The notes under the pieces were generated by a model that saw only the letters and a program-made list of their open reading frames with translations, was not told where the DNA came from and searched no databases. Positions 49,604-60,000 of a stretch of 60,000 nt of DNA are shown one piece after another. Source of the stretch: Hydractinia symbiolongicarpus (lineage: Eukaryota > Cnidaria > Hydrozoa > Anthoathecata > Hydractiniidae); the NCBI RefSeq assembly GCF_029227915.1, contig NC_079882.1, positions 23,009,001 to 23,069,000 on the forward strand, in the 5' to 3' direction. Position 1 is the stretch's first letter. Every line of letters starts with the position of its first letter. The translations under genes and the position numbers were made by a program.

Positions 49604-50312
49604 CAAAAACAAGCCACCTATCACTGGTTCGTTATTACCTTAATTTTATTGATCCTAACAAGGCTTGAAACTGAGGTTTGTCTTATCATTTTGTTGAATA
49701 CTCAAAAAACTATAGGAAAAATGAAAGATTTGCTAAACTGGAAGATATTATAAATTTTTAAGTCAAAGAAAAAGTAAAGTACTATTAAATTCATTTTTTC
49801 CGTATTGTTAATTGTAAGTAAATGACAAAACTGGTGATTTTTATTCTCTGTGATCTTGTCCAAAATTTATCTAGGAATGCATTTACAAAGAACTGTTGCA
49901 GACATATACACCTGTTTAGTGATATTGTAATTCACAACTCTCTGATTGATAAAAATATTTCAATAAAAACATCCCGTGTTCGTTTGTTGTTCGTTCGTAA
50001 TCCATTTCGTAATTAAAGGAAACGTGACCTCATATCCCATAATTGGGGTATGGCTTTCCAGGCCACACAAAACTAACCAATTAAATACTCCATTAGAGAG
50101 TGATACTCTGCTGCGTTTATCGGTAACTTCTTCCTGTGGTCAAATCCACACATAAGAGTTGAGAGAACTAGTCGCGTATATAGTCTCTGTGGCACACGAT
50201 ATTTAGGTGCAAAAAAAACATTTTGGCTTAAAAATTTAGAATAAAGATTTGTCAAGCAATATCCGCACCTAATTAGGCATACGTTACTACCACATACTAG
50301 TAAGTGTATATA

Positions 50313-50603
50313 ATGCAGACCAGAGTTTTGGCACTACCAGGACCAGAATTTGCTATTTTGCTGACTATGCGTATGATGTCATTATTTGTATTGTTGAACT
50401 TGTGTCCCAAATTTCTTTTAAGACCTGTGCTTGTATTGGTTTGTTCTATCATTCTGAAAGTGTCAATATGTCGGCATTTAAAGTTTAAGGCATATTTGCT
50501 GTGGGCACTTTACTATTTGCTCTGGTTTTCAGTTCCTTTTAGACTTCTCAATACCATCAATGTTATTACACCTTGGATCAAGACCTTTGATGAAATAAAT
50601 TAG
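50313..50603 (+). CDS. Unassigned short hydrophobic open frame, 96 codons
   Basis: An ATG-started frame whose product is strongly hydrophobic (FVLLNLCPKFLLRPVLVLVC and later LLWALYYLLW), as random T-rich sequence often is. It is antisense to, and just beyond, the TDO2 3' end. I do not recognise it and consider chance more likely than a gene. Confidence 0.15.
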   Translation: MQTRVLALPGPEFAILLTMRMMSLFVLLNLCPKFLLRPVLVLVCSIILKVSICRHLKFKAYLLWALYYLLWFSVPFRLLNTINVITPWIKTFDEIN

Positions 50604-50655
50604 GATATTTTGAATGTTGTTACCTGAAGCCATTAAAGTATTTAAAATTCACAGA

Positions 50656-50661
50656 TTTATT
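50656..50661 (-). terminator. Poly(A) signal AATAAA of TDO2
   Basis: A minus-strand AATAAA about 75 nt after the TDO2 stop codon at 50734, in a typical position for the 3' end of this transcript. Confidence 0.7.
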
Positions 50662-50733
50662 GTTTCTTAACACTACAGTTAAATCAGATAAGGTTTGTCA
50701 AGATTATTAAGAAGACATCAACGTTCGTTCACA

Positions 50734-56521
<5,788 letters not shown>

Positions 56522-57267
56522 CTATTGTATAAAACAAAATTATTATTATTTTCAGCTTTTAAGTATTAACTCAATTTCCATGAACGTAGAAAATGCAGGT
56601 AAAAAGATTTCTATTCTCAGAATTTAAAGATAAAGACTTATAACTCTGAATCCTGTTTCAATTCGAGCTAATCTGGTAGCAGGTTTAAAAATACAAACTC
56701 TCGTTTAATAAATAAACAAAAAAAATTATAAGGCAACACTAAATTTTTATCATTTGTGACAACATGTCAAGAGCACTTATTCACAATACACAATCGGTAG
56801 ACCGCTAAGTCTGTAATTTAGCAGATAAGTAGGTCAAGTCAAGACGTTGCAATGAACCTGTTGCCTATTTAATATTGTGGAACGCAGCTTGAAAGGGAAG
56901 TAAGCATGATTTGTATCGTGAATTTGTACGCAGAGTTTTTACCCAGAGTTTGTACCTAAGTCCGCGCATAGATATAGTCCTCGTAAACATTCACACATTC
57001 AAAGTATGTGTGACTTTTATAGAAATAGTATAATTCATTGAACCTTGTCTATTGTATGAGGGTTAGTTGCACGCCACATTCTGCTCGAAAAATGCGGAAA
57101 GGAAATGTTTTAAGCATGCGCGTTAGTAATTTTTCCTTTTACTGTCGAAATTTGAAAAACTCTTATCGAAACACAAAAAAAGAAATATTTTCTGTCTATT
57201 CAGAATGCGTAGAAATTGTTGACAGAGCAATAATTTAAAAACGCATTGCGTGCGTTTCGTTACTTGC
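56522..57267. other. Upstream part of TDO2 intron or flank, no exon recognised
   Basis: I looked on the minus strand for the conserved N-terminal TDO blocks and did not find them. The + strand open frame at 57038-57238 has no recognisable domain. Confidence 0.4.
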
Positions 57268-57332
57268 GCAGCTAAGCTACCATTTTGCGTGACAGACAGA
57301 CGGAAAGACGCATGCGGGTATTATAATATAGA
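57268..57332 (-). mobile_element. 5' part of a Helitron-like copy
   Basis: On the minus strand: A, then TCTATATTATAATACCCGCA, then TTCCGTCTGTCTGTC, then GCAAAATGGTAGCTTAGC. No hairpin/CTAG terminus follows in the next bases, so it is 3'-truncated. Confidence 0.6.
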
Positions 57333-57956
57333 TCTAAAAAATCTTTATAATGGCCTCTGCTCCAAATGTGGCATCTCTGCGCCTGTGACGAAATAGGTTG
57401 ACCTCATGAAAAAAAATTCAACTTTGTTTAATCCTGTCAAAAATACGTTACCTGACGATGAAAAATTTATGACGGACGGACAATTATAATTACTTTTTAC
57501 TCGAAGATGAAAATCCAGTGATCTCTCATAGCTGTTGTCATTGTTTCAAAACAACACCAATATGTTAAAAAAGTCATCCTTTTTTCTCAAAAACAAGTTT
57601 CGAAAGCCTTATTTACAAAAAATTTTCCGTCCGACATAAAATTTAATCTAAAAGTTGGAATTTTTAATACAAAAAATATTTTCCAGAGTTGAAAATATTT
57701 CTTCCTATCTTGTTTATGAGCAGTGGAGTTTACTTCGTTACATTTTTAAAACATATGCATCTTGTTTTCGATATATTTTAATTTTTTAAAAAAAATTCCG
57801 TCCGACATAATTTCTAAAATTGGGCTGACAAAATTGGATTCTCATCCTACTGTCGATAGAGAAATTATAATGATGATTCCAATGTGGAAATGATTGAATT
57901 GTGCTCTCTTTTTGTGTCTGAATACTCTTCTTGTTACAATGGAACATTTTTATTCA
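57333..57956. other. Non-coding, no gene seen
   Basis: Contains three blocks resembling CCGTCCGACATAA or its relatives (near 57470, 57625 and 57795), suggesting an unresolved repeat. No open frame of note. Confidence 0.4.
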
Positions 57957-58104
57957 CGGTTGCCCACAAGTATCACGGCACAAATCTACCCAACGGCACA
58001 AAAAAACTCCACGGCACAAAGAAAAAACCCTCCGAAGGAGAGCACAAATTTGTTCTTATTCATTTATTTATCGAGATTTTTATGTTGTATACAGAGTATT
58101 TCGA

Positions 58105-59085
58105 TTAGTTTGAGCCGTAACGTAATCGAAATACTCTGATACACGTCATGTTCGTCTTTTTGTACTGTGTGGCTCCATATGTATGAATTTCCCTGTTGTT
58201 GACAGAAACCTTTTGATTTTGCCCTCCAATCTTTCTGGGAAAAAATATGGAATCAGGACGCCCAGCTACACTCTCATGTTTTGATTTACGTATGTAATGC
58301 GTATTCCAGTGTTTAACTATATCATCTAAATCATTTTGAATTATTCCAACAAAGCAGTAGTACAACAATTGTTTATCCAGTTCACGCGTAAGATCAATAA
58401 CGCCATGTGATTCTAAATCTTTGAAAAAGTTTCGCCACCATGAGGATCTGTTTTGCTAAAATAAGACCACCAAGATTCTATCCTTTGATTTCTTGTAGAC
58501 GGTGGATAGCGATGAGCGTCAGGGTTGTCATGAAAAAAAGCTTGGATAGTAGCCGTTATTTCATTTTCAGTTCCTAAGTCAGTGATTAACTCCATTGTAT
58601 AACCATCTGTTTCTGTTATTGCATTTAGGTACATAGAAGCTATACCATCCGGTGATTTGTTTGTTCTAGTCACGCGTAACCACATAATCTTACGGCTAAG
58701 TCCATCAATACATCCGAGCCTGTCTCACTTTAACACCAACAGGATCCAATTCTTTTAACAAAGATTGTACTATATTTCTAGGTAACTAAAGACCTTCGAT
58801 GCGCAATGTGTGTCAAATAGTTCGGTAACCACCACATGATCCTGGACCATCTATAATTTCTTCAATACGTTTTTTCACTTTTGCATGCACATCGTTACTT
58901 ATAGAACCGTGTCGTGGGGATAAGCCATATAACTTCAACCTTCTTAACAGTGTACTTCTGCTAATGTTCAATCCAAAGCGAGACAAATGACCTAAGATTT
59001 CTTCGTATTCAAAACCACATTTAAATTAGTACTTAAGAAGGCTTTCCTCGTCTATTTCTACGTTTTCATCGTCAGTAGACTCGTC
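58105..59085 (-). pseudogene. Integrase-core (DDE) transposase pseudogene
   Basis: Minus-strand pieces in order: a helix-turn-helix-like N-terminus (FEYEEILGHLSRFGLNISRS; RSTLLRRLKLYGLSPRHGS), LLKELDPVGVKVRQARM, DGLSRKIMWLRV, LITDLGTENEITATIQAF, NQRIESWWSYFSK and LDDIVKHWNTHYIRKSKH. The block with TDLGTEN and NQRIESWW is typical of an integrase-like protein family found in cnidarians and fish, where the second Asp and the Glu of the DDE triad lie in these motifs. The segment that should hold the first Asp is deleted between RQARM and DGLSRK. There are in-frame stops (TGA, TAG, TGA) in the N-terminal half and a frame change after GETFSKI. The gene is dead. It sits inside the inverted-end element at 57957-59314. 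Confidence 0.75.
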
Positions 59086-59114
59086 TTAAATAAAAAAAAG
59101 ACATTGTTATATTT

Positions 59115-59300
59115 TGTGCAGTGGTTTTTTTTGTGCCGTGACTTTTTTTGTGCCGTGGGTTTGTTTTTTTTGTGCCGTGGTGTATTTTTATCAGTTGTAG
59201 AGATTATTTTTTTGTGCCGTGGAGTTTTTTTTTGTGCCGTGGAGTATTTTTTTGTGCCGTGGAGTTTTTTTGTGCCGTGGGGTAGATTTGTGCCGTGACA
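59115..59300. repeat. Subterminal array of about eight GTGCCGTGG motifs
   Basis: Motif starts near 59132, 59151, 59172, 59213, 59234, 59254, 59271 and 59291, separated by T-runs, plus a degenerate GTGCAGTGG near 59116. Only three inverted counterparts (CACGGCAC) occur at the left end (57973, 57991, 58010). Such arrays are candidate transposase binding sites. Confidence 0.85.
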
Positions 59301-59442
59301 CTTGTGGGCCACCGTATTTATTAGATATTTTTTTTATTCGAGTGTTTCCATTTTTCAAAAAAAAAATTGGTTACTTTGTTGTTTGTTGGGTGTGGTATTT
59401 GGTGCCAGTAATAAGAACTTTTGTGAGGTCGTGAGCAAAAAT

Positions 59443-60000
59443 ATGGAAGAGAAAAAAGCAAATACCACCAATGCTGATCAATGTAAACGGTACAGAGAAG
59501 AGAACAAAGAATCTTATAAGATAAGGGGGGGGGGGCTTTACGAAAAAAACATGCACGGCTCCTGCTGAAAACAGATAAAGTCAAATACGAAGACCAGAAA
59601 AAAAAGACAGGAAAAGAAAAAAATTGACGAAACTACGACAAAAAGTTGGAATCGATAATAATTCTGACCACCTCACACCTGACACCTGTCAACCTTCCTT
59701 TATCAACTCTGCTATAAAGTCAAGGACGATCCAAAAAATGGGAAAAGTTCTTCCTCGGAGTCCCAGAAGAAAAAGCGAGGTAATTAAAACATTGTCCTCA
59801 AAATTTAACGTAAAAGCAAAACTTGGTGAGGAAGTTGGCGGGAAGAAAAATAATTTACCTGATCAGGAGCAACAATGGGTCAAAGAAATTCTTAATCGTG
59901 CTGATATCTATTACACCACCACGGGAAAAATGGATAACGTAATCTTGGTACATTTAACAAAGTTAAGAGGTATACTTAAAAATGCTATCTGCTGTGGAAA
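59443..60000 (+). pseudogene. Transposon-like basic protein frame with two apparent frameshifts, runs off the window
   Basis: From the ATG at 59443 the frame reads MEEKKANTTNADQCKRYREE. After the G11 run (59525-59535) the natural continuation (ALRKKHARLLLKTDKVKYED) is in another frame. After the A8 run (59598-59605) it shifts again, and then stays open to the last base through IQKMGKVLPRSPRRKSEV and DIYYTTTGKMDNVILV. I associate this layout (basic Cys/Arg N-terminus, LPRSPRRK block, DIxYxxxGKxDNV block) with an uncharacterised multi-copy family in cnidarian genomes, probably transposon-borne; this is from memory and unverified. Both breaks sit at homopolymers, so they may be sequencing errors and not true lesions. 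The C-terminal part lies beyond the window. Confidence 0.5.

Larger units (their letters stand above)
57957..59314 (-). mobile_element. 1.36 kb DNA transposon with long inverted ends and a dead integrase-like transposase
   Basis: The left end reads CGGTTGCCCACAAGTATCAC and runs on through CGGCACAAATCTACCC and further CACGGCAC units. The right end is its inverted copy with about three differences over some 60 bp. The right side also carries an extended array of GTGCCGTGG motifs. The coding region between them is on the minus strand (listed separately). A TATT occurs at both flanks, but the two ends then differ by two bases, so the target duplication is unsettled. The superfamily is not assigned. 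Confidence 0.8.

Noticed and set aside
59104-59298. Cysteine-rich + strand frame of FFLCRGVF-type repeats
   Set aside because: By-product of the GTGCCGTGG subterminal array of the transposon.
57957-59314. CRISPR-like array from the regularly spaced GTGCCGTGG motifs
   Set aside because: Spacers are T-runs, not unique sequences; the setting is an animal genome and the motifs sit at the end of a transposon.

Overview
This window looks like nuclear DNA of an A+T-rich, intron-rich early-branching animal, most likely a cnidarian. The evidence is three spliced metazoan genes, very long non-coding stretches full of decayed transposons, and retroelement and DDE-transposase relics of kinds I associate with cnidarian genomes. 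The species is not determined.

I could assemble three real genes by following GT-AG (one GC-AG) splice sites and reading phase. (1) A paired-like homeobox gene of the aristaless/ARX type lies on the + strand, with exons at 17471-17795, 26777-26961 and 30712-31152 (316 aa). It has introns of about 9 kb and 3.75 kb, and the homeobox is split between homeodomain residues 46 and 47. (2) An MFSD8 (CLN7) homologue lies on the - strand, with 11 exons from 44431 down to 39459 (513 aa), complete, with a dileucine lysosomal sorting motif. (3) Tryptophan 2,3-dioxygenase (TDO2) lies on the - strand, with 11 exons from 56521 down to 50734 (295 aa plus stop) and a poly(A) signal at 50656. Its 5' exons, about 100 N-terminal residues, are not visible and may lie beyond the right edge. 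The three genes have unrelated jobs (transcription factor, lysosomal membrane protein, first enzyme of the kynurenine pathway) and do not form a functional cluster.

Layout: 1-17470 has no gene I can support. It holds a degenerate tandem array, a 1.2 kb MITE, foldbacks, minisatellites and Helitron-like copies. 17471-31152 is the homeobox gene; intron 2 contains a 38-bp perfect palindrome and a 14-bp hairpin. 31200-39400 is intergenic with Helitron-like elements, a tyrosine-recombinase pseudogene, a small MITE and repeats. 39459-44431 is MFSD8, with a 96-bp Helitron-like copy in an intron. 44432-50700 holds minisatellites, a textbook non-autonomous Helitron copy, a MITE with 21-bp perfect ends, and a decayed retroelement. 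50734-56521 is TDO2. 57957-59314 is a DDE-transposase element with long inverted ends and subterminal repeat arrays. From 59443 to the window end there is a further transposon-like reading frame.

The most unusual signals are: a dispersed non-autonomous Helitron family with nearly ideal ends; the 57957-59314 element with asymmetric subterminal arrays; and the perfect palindromes and foldbacks. All homology statements rest on reading translations by eye against remembered families; no search was run.
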